From: Sistotremastrum niveocremeum HHB9708
Lineage: Eukaryota > Basidiomycota > Agaricomycetes > Sistotremastrales > Sistotremastraceae
Assembly: GCA_001630475.1 (NCBI GenBank)
Contig: KV419448.1
Span: 111,946 to 175,945, forward strand
DNA length: 64,000 bases
Direction: 5' to 3'
Both the position numbers and the translations under genes were made by a program. A model generated the notes under the pieces. It was not told the origin of the DNA, ran no database searches, and saw nothing but the letters and a program-made list of their open reading frames with translations. Each line of letters starts with the position of its first letter. Within the stretch, counting starts at the first letter, position 1. Shown here one piece after another: positions 36,593 through 47,807 of the stretch.

Positions 36593-37561
36593 TCAATCAC
36601 CGAGAAGACGGTGATCGGTCCCAGGTTTGATGAAGCCGAGCGTATGCTCCAGTCCCAGACTTATTAACGCCAGTATACCGTCATCACCCAACCTATCCAC
36701 ATATATGGTTCCAAATTACAATATTTAGCAATCAGTGTCACGGATTACAAGCTGTAGGAGATGACATACAGTTCTCGGACATCGTCGTCCATGAGTACGA
36801 AGGATTCACGATATAGTTTGAGGACATCGACCATTTTCAGATCGAGCAGGTCTAACGGGACACTTCCGAGGAGACTCGCTTCGTCGATTACACCTAGATC
36901 TAGATCTAAAGGGATTTCTTGAAGAGTGGTTATGACATCTTCGATGGCCTCTTGGATCATGGCGTTTATCATTAATCACAACCAGCAGGATTGAAATTGC
37001 GAGGATGTCAAGATGGGATCGAGAGTATTCATCACATCTTTGAGTGATTTAGGCTCGCATTGGAAGAGGAAAAAGACTTACATCAATCAACTCAACCTGG
37101 ATACCCGAGTTCCTTTTCGTGACTTCCTCATCGGTTTCCTCCGTGATTGACGGAACGACGACATTGATCACTTCCGAGCAAGGTCCGGATAGAGATTCGA
37201 GCTCGGTAATGAGGTGATCCACGTCAGTCATTGGAGCTAAATTGTCAACTATAAACACAGCGCGTCAGTGATCACGTTGTTATGTTCCGATTTATTTATG
37301 TGGGATCGTGGATATTGGGGAGGGGTGGAGAGAAAAAGGTGACGAGAGCGACTGGGACGTACGGATGCCTCGAAGAATTGGGAGTACTCCGATATTGATG
37401 TTTGAGCAGATGTCTGTCACGTTCTCTGAAATTGGGTGGCGTTTGATCGAGGTTTCGGTTGCTGAAAGTGGGGCGAGTGGGAGGGCATGGGCGCCAGTAT
37501 TGCCCAGGAGGAACGATAAGAGGATGAAGAACAGATGAATGCCGGGTTTGAGCATGAGCAT
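36593..37561 (-). CDS. Secreted cluster protein, member 1, 214 aa
   Basis: Unknown secreted protein. Exons 37561-37363, 37248-37082, 36948-36770, 36692-36593; intron phases 1/0/2, as in all eight cluster members. Starts MLMLKPGIHLFFILLSFLLG and ends its signal peptide near AHALP; then a Lys-Arg site (SIKRHP) and NVTDICSN. Exon 2 holds ELESLSGPCSEVI (the conserved exon-2 Cys) and an acidic ITEETDEEV. Exon 3 is Leu/Asp-rich (DLDLGVIDEASLLGS). Exon 4 begins with LGDDGILALISLGLEHTLGF, matching the hydrophobic C-terminal block of members 3, 4 and 8. Intron 2 is long (133 bp) with a weak acceptor, the least certain junction. It forms a same-strand pair with member 2. Confidence 0.7.
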
Positions 37562-38902
37562 ATTGGTGAAGCTGGTGCAGACAGGGAGAAGATCTGAGCG
37601 TGGTTGATATCAATATCAGTGGCAGTGGGAATCGAAATGAAGGCAGATATACTGGAATGCGGGACGTCGCCTGAATATCTGTACTCTGAATAGACGATCC
37701 AAGTGGGAATGAAAACTCGATCACAACGGCTAGCGCGAGATCGTCGTCTCGAATGCCCGTCTTCAGCTTGGGGTGGAAATTCTCAGAGACCTAATCAAGC
37801 GTACGCAACTCGAATCAATCAATCTCGAAGGATCGATCAGCACAAAGGAGGCATGACAAAGTAACTCACAATTCACGACAGGCCGAAGAGACCGGGCGTG
37901 CCGATCGGAATCATTTTATCCATTTGCTGAGTTATTGGTTAGTACCTGAGGTTAGTTGGATTCAGAAGACAAACGAAGTGAATGTCGGTTGTGAGAGCAC
38001 GATCAAATATCAGCTCCCCGGTATTGTTTGATTCGAATTCTTATTTGAGCTAGTGGTGACCTGATGAAGTCATCACCCTGTGCATTAAATGGAAGGGTGA
38101 CATATCTGGAGAAGGTGAAAGGGCTGCGTCGTACGATAGAGGAGCCAATGAAGCCAACGGCATGGAATGACAATATACGTAACTCGGTTAGCCGTTGCTT
38201 GTAGACGCCGTTCTTCTCGGTCCGTCATCCTCATCATGCATCATAGTATCTCACCGTCGACGATTATCTCAGTTTCTTCGTTTATTCGTAGACCGCTCGC
38301 TCTTCAACGTCTTCGACTAGATGACAGTAGATGCGCGACTCCACGAGCATAAGAGAGAACTGTGACGCTAAACATTCAAACAAGGACATCAAACTGAGTC
38401 CGAACGACACGGAGTAAATCGGCCGAGCACTCCGGATATCCCCCGCCGCGCGCTTCAGACTCATCTATCCAAACCTCAATTCTCGTCGGGATCCACGATG
38501 CTTCATGATTCACCATCCTCAAGCATGGCCTCATGTTCAGTTTGAATTGTCTTACTCGGCGGCAGTCTCGAAGCTCGAAGACTGAAGCAACTGAAGGCTA
38601 GAGCATTGGGCTTCTTTTCTTTTGCACAGGTAATACGATTTCGCGATTCCTACCAATGGCAACTTGAAAGTGGCTGACAGCTCAACAATTCGCGTTTACA
38701 GTACAAGCAGACACAGATAGCACGCAAACGTGGAAAAGACCGATGGTCTGAGAGCAGAGCACCTTCGAAAGACTGGGACGAAAAGAAAGAAAAAACTACA
38801 AGCTACGATGAAACCTTTTACCTTTGAAGAGTTCCGTATATAACGGTGAGTCCGAATGTCTTTGCCTACGTGGTCACGGCAACAATCTCATCTCACCCTG
38901 GA
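37562..38902. other. Spacer between cluster members 1 and 2
   Basis: Upstream region of member 1 and downstream of member 2, both on the minus strand. No further gene or repeat supported. Confidence 0.5.
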
Positions 38903-39619
38903 TTAGGCCCCCTGAAGGACGAATCCCCGAGTATCGAGGGTCCCGCTCGATGTCAGATCCAAGCCGACGATCCCGCACCCACTACCCGATCCCAATCTAT
39001 CCATCTTCATGAGCGTCACAACGAACGAGACGGGGAGAGCGGACCTACTGGTGTCCGATTTTGCTGCCGACGCCTGCGTAAACTTTCTCAATGGAGGAGA
39101 AAAAGGCGATCATTTGGTCAGAAGAGACGTCGAGGCCTGTTGAGTAGAGAGTGGAGAAGTCTTCGTTGGAGCCGGTGGGGGCGGATCCGAAATTCTGTCA
39201 AGTCGTGATCGAGGGCTCATCGTGCGGCGGAGAAGACGCTTACAGTATTGGTGACGAGAGTAACGATGTGCGTCTTGAAGGTCTTTTCGTCGTATTTGGA
39301 AGGATCAAGGGCGAGGATAGTGGTGGTACCCGTGTTGAGATCGATTTGGGTGAGGAGTTTGTCGACGGGGCCAGTGAGATCTACGGTTGACTTTCCGGGT
39401 CTGGCTAATTGATCATCAGTTCCTCCTCGACGACGGGAAACGAAGGGACGTACCGACACTGTCGGTGCACATGTCTACTACGAGGACCATTTCACTCGTG
39501 CAATCTTGATCTGGAGCAGCAGCTGGGACGGGGAGAGTAGTGGGGAGAGCTTGGACACATATGGAGGTGGTTGCAAAGAAAGTGAGGAGGGCGAATAGGA
39601 CGTTGGGGCGGTCGAACAT
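38903..39619 (-). CDS. Secreted cluster protein, member 2, 188 aa
   Basis: Exons 39619-39454, 39404-39244, 39194-39049, 38996-38903, phases 1/0/2. Signal peptide MFDRPNVLFALLTFFATTSI ending near VQALP; then SEMVLVVDMCTD in the position of the family's DIC motif. Exon 2 has the motif DPSKYDEKTF, nearly identical to member 4 (DPSKYDEKTFTTLVANLV), so members 2 and 4 are closest. Exon 3 ends SIEKVYAGVGSKIGHQ like member 4's NKVYAGVSTVIGLQ. Exon 4 is Gly/Thr-rich and differs from the leucine-rich tail of the others. A TATA-type box lies on the minus strand at about 39690-39684, 65 bp before the start. Confidence 0.75.
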
Positions 39620-40048
39620 CTTTGCTAACGGTACTGTGACGACGAAAGAAACGAAGGAGGAAAAGTGTTGAGGATGAGGTGAGTTTTATACGGTTTGAAC
39701 AGCCCATGATTGATGATCTCATGCATGGTTGACGGGTTGAAGTTGACGTGTCGATCCCAGGCGACGTCGGCTCGATGTTACCGATTATTTCGGAGTGGAC
39801 GAGAATGAAAGGTTTATGGGTCCATTGTCATGGAGTACAGGACAGATCAATAGTCGCGGGGCTTCCTTGGCAGTGGATCACACTCACGTCCTACCCGATA
39901 CGCGCCATCTCCGTGTCCAAGTATTCAGCGATCATCAAACGGACTTCATTGCTCTTCAACAAATCAATCTCTTCTCCGCCACCACAATTTATACATCATT
40001 CCGCCTACTACAGTATACAAATCCAGTCATCCCAAATCTGCACCCAAA
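39620..40048. other. Short spacer with the member 2 promoter
   Basis: Contains CGTATAAAAC on the minus strand near 39691, a fitting TATA box for member 2. No gene seen. Confidence 0.45.
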
Positions 40049-40578
40049 TCACTTTCCCGCAAATCCACCCACTCCAAGCCATTCCGCACCCCACTTCCCA
40101 ACCGAAACGCCCTCAAAATTAACATCAAAATAAGTCTCATACACAATCGTCCCCTTCTCCTTAAGAATCAACGTTCCCTTCCCCTCACCCCCCTCCGGCG
40201 CATCAAGAACATAAGTCTTACTCCCCGGCACCCATCCAGGCCATATATTTGGATCGGCAACGGGTTGAACGAGCCAGGCGTGAAAGTCTGCTTTTCCTTC
40301 GCCTTGGATGATGACGTGGTCGTTTTTCCCGAAGAGGGTCCAGTAGGCTGTTTGGCCGTCTGCCCAGAGGCGGAGTTGGGGTGGGAAGGTGAACCAGGGG
40401 TTGGAGGATTGGAGGAGGGAGAGTTGTTTGTGGTTTTCGGAGAATTTGGAGGCGGCTTCGGGGGACTTGGCGTGGACTTGTGCGATGAATTTTTCAAATT
40501 CTGTATAGGGAGGTCAGATATCGATGATGCATATTCTGACACATGAAAGAATTAGCGATACGGACGTTCGGTAGACAT
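40049..40578 (-). CDS. Unknown cytosolic protein, 154 aa
   Basis: Exon 1 is 40578-40566 (MSTE plus one base) and exon 2 is 40500-40049; intron 40501-40565 (GTCCGT...ACAG) has phase 1. The main exon is stop-free with strong third-position C bias at first. It encodes FEKFIAQVHAKSPEAASKFS, then a Trp-rich central part (NPWFTFPPQLRLWADGQTAY, then WTLFGKNDHVII), then a beta-rich tail with KGTLILKEKGTIVYETYFDV. No signal peptide or membrane helix. The alternation of hydrophobic and polar residues suggests a small beta-barrel or lipocalin-like fold, but that is a guess. I recognise no family. Overlapping open frames on both strands here are shadows. Confidence 0.65.
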
Positions 40579-43330
40579 GGCGATTTTTGACTGCAACAAA
40601 ATATAGGTGATCAGATCAACGAATGGAATATCGATATCAACGCGACCGACCTGAGTTATAGCTTTGTTATTCAAGAGAACTGCTGTTGAAAGCCAAAGGT
40701 CAAACTCATGCGAGGAGAGAGGCTTGTGAGGCTTACAGGAACGCTGCTTAGCTGCGATGAGGAATTACACCGCTATCCTTCGACTATTTATACTCTTTGT
40801 CTCGTCAAACACCCTTGACAAAGTCTCATTTGTGAAAACGATAACCTCGAAATGCTCTGACAAACAGTTCATAGCGCTGAAAGCTTCGAACGAGGTTAGG
40901 AGGTCAGGAACTGGTGACATTGATGACTGAGAGTAATCCTCCGCCATGCCCGTGACCCATCTTCGTTTTCGTTAACATGCGTCCGGAATGAAGAGAGATT
41001 AAAGATCTCGGTGAACCGTGATCTGTATACAATGGACTGATGAGTCTTATAAGCGATCATAGCGATTGAGGTGAAATAAAAGGATACCCTTGCGTGAATT
41101 TCGAGATCGTCTCCCCCCGTTTCGATGTTCCATAAGAAGGTCGACCTCCTGATCAAACATCATTCTTAGGCGCCTCACGTCCAGCTGCTAGTGAATGTCG
41201 CCCTGTTTGTCATGCCGAATCCAACAACCTTCGAAAAGCACTCGAATGGCTTCATTGTATCGTGCAGAGAATCAAACACTCGCGATCGTCCGTTCGTCAC
41301 CCTCTTCGATTTACACCTAGCAAACACTTTTTATCCGTGATGAACGTAGGCAGGCAGGGAATGGCGCCACTCGAGCCCCTGGTTCGGTTCGAGAAGGAGT
41401 GATTGTCCGATGTTTGTCCGGAGATTGAATTTGGTCGTATATCCAAAGCTCATATTGCCTCGTTTTTCAGGGTTTCGTCGAGTAGGTGTGTAGTCGAATT
41501 TCAGGTTGGGAAACAGTACGATGTTGGCGGCCCGCTGCCAGAAAATGATGGTGTGTTTGCAATATCGTAGTAAATTCATTGGAGCTGGCAGATTTAAATA
41601 TCGGTTTGGATCGTTCGGTATTCTGGTGCCACAGTGTGCATAAATGTTAATGGACCAGCTGATATCAGGCGTTCTCATCGAGATATGAAGGGGAAGTCTG
41701 AGAGATCGAGGCCTGCACATTATGACAGGTTTCTAAACCGAGACAGAGACAGAGAAAGTCAAGACAGACATCTTCCAATCGGTGAGCTTCCGAGTTTTTT
41801 ATCCATCGCATTCGGAGGTGGCCGTTTCTTAAATCATAGATTGAGACGCATCGAATCCTTGTCTTCGGCATCTAATTGTAGTTCACGGGAAGAAGAGCTT
41901 AAATAATAGATCTGGGCTTCAGGACGTGTCGGCTGAGCTCGAAATATTCGGGGGTGGTATGATGTGTTTTTCAATCGATTGACAGTCTAAGATTTTGTGA
42001 TTCAGATAGGAAGATTCAGAGAACGACCGAAATATGAGGACAGTCAATACAGCAGGGATGTACGGGTGTCAAGCGCGAGCGAAGTAGAAAGAGGGGGTAG
42101 ATTTCGACGGGATAAGACTTGTCAGTGGAGTACTTCGTCATTGTTACATGTACTCGTCTCCCTCTTCGTTGTTATTACGACACCATGGTAAGATTTATAG
42201 GTCAACGCTATATGATATCTCGGCGATTCAGAATTTCAGATGTATCCTGAGGGTACGGTACGGCACGGTCGGCACCCCTAGACCTTTGCCTATCTCTCGA
42301 CCTTGAAGGACATTCGCATATCGTCTCTGTTGAATCAATCCAGCGATCTTCCAGAGGAATTCATCCCCGGGCCTGAGATTAATATTCTCAATAGACGGTT
42401 GCCAGTAGGGATTGGGGATTGGGGATTCGAGGTATTATTAATAGTAGTCGTCGGCTTGGCCGTCTGGGGATGGGAATTGAGATTTGAGAATTATAGGTGA
42501 CGCAAGCGGAAGCGTCAGTGAAAGTGAATGAGAGAATCACATCGAGGACGCGGAGTGTCAGAATTTTAGCAGTTTGAATTTTTAGTCGATTGGGATGGAT
42601 TGTAGATCGGATGATCGTGAGAAGCGAGTGTACTTGGATATCGGAGATAATCGATCCAGCACGATTTTCAACTTGTGACTTGAAGATAGAATATGCTTAT
42701 TGGAGGTCTGAGGACAAGGGTCTGAGAATGAGAATGATGTGCAAGCAACGTCGCAAGGCGAAGAGAAAAAAGAAAAGCTGACGTGTTCATGCTCAAGCGC
42801 CTTCTTCTCACGTTTTACGTTTACATGTAGGGTCATTCGTCCGAATCGGCTGAGCCGAACTGTCCATTTGTCCGCGTTACTCAAGTTATAATTATCTTCT
42901 CTGGCGTTCGTTTCACTTGCTTACTTGCCTGAGTACGTTCTAGAGGTGCGGGCCGCGGGCCGCGTTTAGAACAAGAATATTAGTAGTATTAGTAATAAAT
43001 CGCAAGATTGAAATTTTGAATTCACGGCCCTGAATTCCCCCACGGCCCGCGGTTCATCAGCTTCTTCTTTCGCTTGATTGAGCACTGAGCAGCTATTTCA
43101 AGTGTTTCAAATCTGATGTGGATGGGCTAAATCTGGTTGAGCATCCACTGACAAACGTTCGAAAACTCCAACCGAGATAATGTACTTGAAATCTTCGACA
43201 CCACACTCCAAGCCCAATCTCCACATATATCAAGATATTCTCTTAAAACCCCTCGAATCCTATTAGGAACATCGTGATCGCCCCATAAGTAAAACAGCAC
43301 ATTACAAAACTGGATGTAAACGGCGGTTCC

Positions 43331-43354
43331 GGAGATACCTAATTAGGTATCTCC
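43331..43354. repeat. Perfect 24-bp palindrome
   Basis: GGAGATACCTAA at 43331-43342 is followed immediately by its exact reverse complement to 43354, centred on the AATT core. Dyad sites of this size can bind dimeric regulators or form cruciforms. No gene starts nearby. Confidence 0.8.
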
Positions 43355-43501
43355 AGACCCCGATTCGGCATTCCCCTCTCTGATCGTCAAGATCGTCAAG
43401 GCGTTATATTTATTCGGATCTAACGTTTTAACTTTCAAGCTAAGGTTCTGTGGAATAGATAATTTCGACAACGCGTATGATTAGGTCCGGTGTTTCATGA
43501 C

Positions 43502-43535
43502 GAGTTGAGGAGTTGAGGAGCTGAGGAGCGTGAGG
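43502..43535 (+). repeat. Short tandem repeat, unit GAGTTGAGG
   Basis: Close to four head-to-tail 9-mers (GAGTTGAGG, GAGTTGAGG, GAGCTGAGG, GAGCGTGAGG). A small minisatellite in non-coding DNA. Confidence 0.7.
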
Positions 43536-44675
43536 ATGGGAGTTTATTAAGGTTAAGTTTAAGTTTAAGGGCGTACCGGTAGCAGCGGAAGCAAATGAGG
43601 AAGCAAATTTGGGAGGAGGAGTAGACGAAGACGAGGATCATCCTCAGAAGAGATCCAGATCGAGAACGAGCGGCTCGCTCGTGTTTTGGCAGGGGATATA
43701 GAGCGGAGATACGTTCCAACTCGCGGATCGCGTTTCAGAATACCGGGACCGGTTGAACTTCAAACAACTTTATAGTAAGAGGGGAAAGACCTCGTTATTC
43801 CCGTAGGGCCGTAGACGCTTCTATTCAATTTCAAAAGACACGATCTGTCAACGTCAATCTCAATTGAATGTGGGGCTAGATCCTCGACGGTCACGTACCG
43901 GATCGAAGAGTGCCAAGAGAATATTAATGGAAGAATGCAGATCGTGGAATCTGGGAGCTAATCTTGGTTGTTTCAGAGTTGGGGTGAGATCGAGTGATTC
44001 GAGGCTCGGTGTCTAGAATTTTCTCCAGTAGCGATGTCGATGAGATGTTGGGAGAGTCGACAGTACTAGTACTTCCCGAATCTGGGAATATCGATCTGGG
44101 TGGGTTGAACTCTGGTGCAGATCAATAATATAGTTGAGTTTCAAGCAATGGCTGTGGAGACTGTTTGAGCGTGGAGTAGTGGGATTAAGGGTGATAACCG
44201 CAACTTACCGTCCCACCCTAGCTTCTATTACGTCCTACATTTATATTTCTTCGGGCGTCACTGACGATCATCGGTCCCTTGTTGAATGGTGAAGGTAGAA
44301 TTCAAAGTCATTAATTAAGGGTGAAGGGTGAAGACCGGAGGTTGGTGGGGGATCGTCGGGTGCTTCTTTGTTGGTTTGAAGCAAGCTCGAGGTCGGATGG
44401 GAAGACTTGGAATGAAATTTTAGCCGGTGTTGTCTGAGGTAGACGTAGACGTAGAGGCGAACTCGAGAGGATGAAACAGAGGGCAGGAATTGATACTAGT
44501 ACTGATACGGGATATTTTCAGTTTGGAGATACTAGTAGATCTAGAGTAACCGTCGAATATACGCATGCGCAGTTTATCCCAAGTTTCTCTAAGAAGTCGA
44601 CTCTGACATTAATAATAGTAGCGCCTTGTCAATATCACGGGAGCTGGAATAAGTTTGACCATTTACCTCGAATGG

Positions 44676-46443
44676 TACGGTTGCCCCTGAGTCCTTAGTA
44701 GAAAAATTCAAAATACAATTTACGTTTTCAATTCTCACGACAGGTTACCCGACGAGTTTCGCCGACGCCAATTCCTGGGATGAAGGCCTCGATGAGATCA
44801 AGCACTGATCAAGCCCGTAGAAGGTCAAGCCGACCCAGCCGAGGCCATCGCAGTTTGAATTGAAGGTATTCTCTCCGCTCCCTTGGGCGTGCTCTTTGGC
44901 GTCGACGCTCGTAGGTACTAGTACTCTTTGTATCCCAATATCCTGCTGTTGCCGCTGTGCCTTCAGCTTACACGTCGAGCATCTGTTGCATCGGACTTTC
45001 TGTCAACAAACAACTTGAACCAGGGTCGGAATCCGTCGGATGTCGTCCTTGATGCTTTACTGTCACCCACTTGAACTTCTTGAAGAGCTTATGACTGCAC
45101 AAAGCAGCGAATGACTGGCATCGGTTTGTGCATCCTAGAATCTATCATTTCCGCCCGCTTGATTCTTTTCCGTCATTGTTCTGTAGGTGTCTCTGGCCAT
45201 ATGGCGCTCACAAAACACGGATCACGGAAGCACGTCAACTTCACAAGACCACAAACCGCAGACAGAGATCCCACGCGAATAGAACGGGCTAGAGGAGAGA
45301 GGTGGACGAGATTTTGGGCTTTGCCTTCGAGAGTTGACATGGAGGTGTCGTGAGCGATGGAGATGAGGTTGTGGATTATAGTCGTGGTGCGGCCAGTTTC
45401 TATAAATCTTCCCCATCAACTCAACCCCTATTACTTCCAGATACCTGCGTACAAACCGTCCCCGATCGTTGCTTTCCTGCAATGATGAGTTCGCTCCGCT
45501 GATCAGCTCTTTACTTACCAATACCTTAGTCTGATCTCCGTTCGCACTCCTGCACGAGTTTGCGAGATTCCGGCTTTCATTGTCTTCTCATCCACACTGT
45601 ATTGCTCCAACACCGACGGTGACAAGTCCGATATACCCGAATTCCAGTCTCCCTGTCAGCGCCATCAACGTCTCTGCAATTATGCCGTCGGACGAAATGC
45701 ATCATCATTCTTGAAGGCGCAGGCTCGTGAATGATGTAACATGATTCAAGAGTGTTCCACAACTCCACGTTATACGGGTCCTCTTGAGATCCGGCACTTC
45801 ACCCTTGTTCCGCGGAACATTACTGCTTGGTCTGTGAATTTTCTGCCCATCTGGATGAGTGTGAGTGTCTATCATACTACTGGATTATAGCACATCAAGA
45901 CGAACCTGGACTGTACGATGTCGCAAATGGACGGACAGTGAACGCAGAAATTGGAGAAATGCAAAACATGGCGATTGGCGAATGCAGGGTTTCGAGGAAT
46001 GTTAAGTGAGATTACAGCTGGAAGGTACATGTGATAGATATAGTCTAAGAGCCTCAAAATAGCTCTTGAACGGTAGATATGTGTTCGCACAACGTCGAGA
46101 CTTTCGAACGTTCTGGATACACGTACAAGCCTTAGCGCTGTCGATTCCACGTCTGATGATGCTCGAAAAACCCCCATATGAGAATTGAGAGCATTAGAAG
46201 AGCCGAGTTATCGAGAACTACTAGTAGCTCAAGGCATATTGATATCCTACACCCTCAGAATATTGCTACAAATTCTCCGATTCCACTTGGCACGATCCAG
46301 CAGATCTGACATGATGGAGCATCCGACAACTTGGCTGAACCAAAAAAGTGGCGTCGGCGAAACTTTTCGGGTAACCTGTCGTGAGAATTGAAAACGTAAA
46401 TTGTATTTTGAATTTTTCTACTAAGGACTCGGGGGCAACCGTA
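44676..46443. mobile_element. Non-autonomous DNA transposon with 94-bp terminal inverted repeats
   Basis: Sequence 44676-44769 is the reverse complement of 46350-46443 with only three mismatches in 94 nt. Ends read TACGGTTGCCCC inward, consistent with a TA target duplication and a CGGTTGCCCC terminus. The 1.58 kb interior has only short frames and no transposase motif, so mobilisation would need an enzyme from elsewhere. High arm identity indicates young age. It ends 465 bp before the start of secreted-cluster member 3, so it may have rearranged that promoter. Confidence 0.85.
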
Positions 46444-46540
46444 GCCCACATTCTCTTGGGAGACGACTCGACGTCAGATTCGCGTTCATGAGCCGTCATA
46501 TTTCGTTGGTATGCAAGGATGCCAAGGAATATCCCGGTAA

Positions 46541-46598
46541 ACGCGTCTTACCTCCCACCACGACCGTGACGAACGTACGCGTCTACGCGTCTACGCGT
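46541..46598 (+). promoter_or_regulatory. Cluster of ACGCGT boxes upstream of member 3
   Basis: ACGCGT occurs at 46541, 46577, 46585 and 46593, the last three as a tight 8-bp repeat (CTACGCGT), and again at 46753. One also lies upstream of member 4 at 49635. ACGCGT is the MluI cell-cycle box bound by MBF-type factors in fungi; a role here is inference. Confidence 0.5.
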
Positions 46599-46831
46599 CT
46601 TTGTTCCTTCAGGTACTACAGTTGATGACACTCAATCCATTCAATGTGCGGCCTAATCTTGTTCCTAACATGCATATGAATATGTTGAACGTGACGATCG
46701 GGAGATGAGGTGGAGGTGGACACAGAGAGGATGGATGGATGGACGGATGGAGACGCGTCAATGTCAACCTAACATGTCAAGGTTTGCCTTTCACTCATGG
46801 GAGCATCGAGTCTCTTTCAAAGTTAAAAGGG

Positions 46832-46837
46832 TATAAA
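46832..46837 (+). promoter_or_regulatory. TATA box of member 3
   Basis: GGGTATAAAGAC, with TATAAA 72 bp before the ATG at 46909. The near-identical GGGTATAAATAC precedes member 4. Confidence 0.65.
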
Positions 46838-46908
46838 GACACACCTCACTCACCTCATCCATCCAATACTCCTCCTCCACCAGTACTCCCTCATTCGCCT
46901 CCACAAAG

Positions 46909-47807
46909 ATGTTCACCCTCAACCTCAACCGCCCCAACGCCTTATTCCTCCTCACTTTCCTCGCGGCCGCCTTCATCGTCAACGCTCTCCCCGCCCCACT
47001 CCCAATCCCAGTCGCTGCTCCCTCCTCCGTAGGAGTCGCAGTCGAAGAACGCGCCGTAGTCCTCGGCACTGATATCTGTTCCGAGCTAAACGTAGGACTC
47101 GACGGAGTGCTTACATCTCTCGGTACGCTCCCTTCCCTTCCCCTTCTCCATTCTCCCTTGCCTCCCCCTCCCGTGTCCTTTCCCTCCCTTCCCTTGCGTG
47201 ACGAAAATCTGACTGGGGGTTATGAATAGCGAAAGCCGCAAAATCAGGCGAAGATCCTACACTCCTCTTCACTCAACTAGTCACGAGCCTTGGAGTCTGC
47301 GCGAAGGCTATCGTAGCTGTGAACCCTTCGAAGTTTGATAAAGGGCATTTTACCACTTTGGTGGTTAACTTGTTTATCGTAAGTCCCTCCCTCCTCTCCC
47401 CATAAATTCTCCCCAATCCCTTCCTCCTTCCCCCCCTCCTTTCACTCGCTCCCGCCGAATCGTTCGCTCACTTGCTCACTTGCTCGCTTCGCTTCGTTCG
47501 CATTCACAGAACCTCCAATCCGTCCTAATCCTCTTCGTCAATCTCGGCTCCCTCCGAATCAAATCCCTCCTCGCCCTCATCCTCTCTATCAAACTCGACA
47601 CAACACTCGTAGCTCTCTTATCTTCATGTAATAAAGTATATGCGAATGTTGTCGTTGAGGTTGGATTACAGTAAGTCCCCTCTTCCCCTTTCTTATTTAC
47701 GGGTGTTGAATGGGTGTAGATTGGGGTTGAAGGGGGTTTTGGCGTTTGTGGAGTTGGGATTGGTAGCTACACTCCATGTCCTAGGCCTCGGTCTTCTGGG
47801 ACTCTAA
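46909..47807 (+). CDS. Secreted cluster protein, member 3, 203 aa
   Basis: The cleanest member of the family. Exons 46909-47122, 47230-47378, 47510-47670, 47720-47807, phases 1/0/2 with canonical GTACGC, GTAAGT and GTAAGT donors. Signal peptide with core NALFLLTFLAAAFIVNALPA; Pro/Ala-rich pro-region; EERAVVLGTDICSELNVGLD. Exon 2 carries TQLVTSLGVCAKAIVAVNPS (conserved Cys). Exon 3 is strongly hydrophobic (LILFVNLGSLRIKSLLALIL) with SSCNKVYANVVVEVGLQ at its end. Exon 4 is LGLKGVLAFVELGLVATLHV followed by a Leu/Gly tail. Three Cys remain after the signal. The long hydrophobic stretches suggest surface or membrane association, or packed helices. No characterised family recognised. Confidence 0.8.

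Larger units (their letters stand above)
40579..44675. other. 4.1 kb spacer, possible gene remnants
   Basis: No complete gene. Plus-strand frames between 41634 and 42500 look partly protein-like: an Arg/Asp-rich piece (NRDRDRESQDRHLP), then IGRFRERPKYEDSQ, and a hydrophobic end (LLIVVVGLAVWGWELRF) stopping at 42500. Their splice phases do not agree, so a decayed gene is more likely than a live one. A 24-bp palindrome lies at 43331-43354 and a 9-mer tandem repeat at 43502-43535. Confidence 0.4.

Noticed and set aside
40168-40542. Ser/Pro-rich minus frame
   Set aside because: Shadow of the 154-residue gene in another frame of the same strand; the accepted frame explains splice sites and stop.
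41634-42500. Multi-exon gene with a membrane helix at the end
   Set aside because: Fragments look protein-like but donor and acceptor phases do not agree over any path I tried; reported only as possible remnants.
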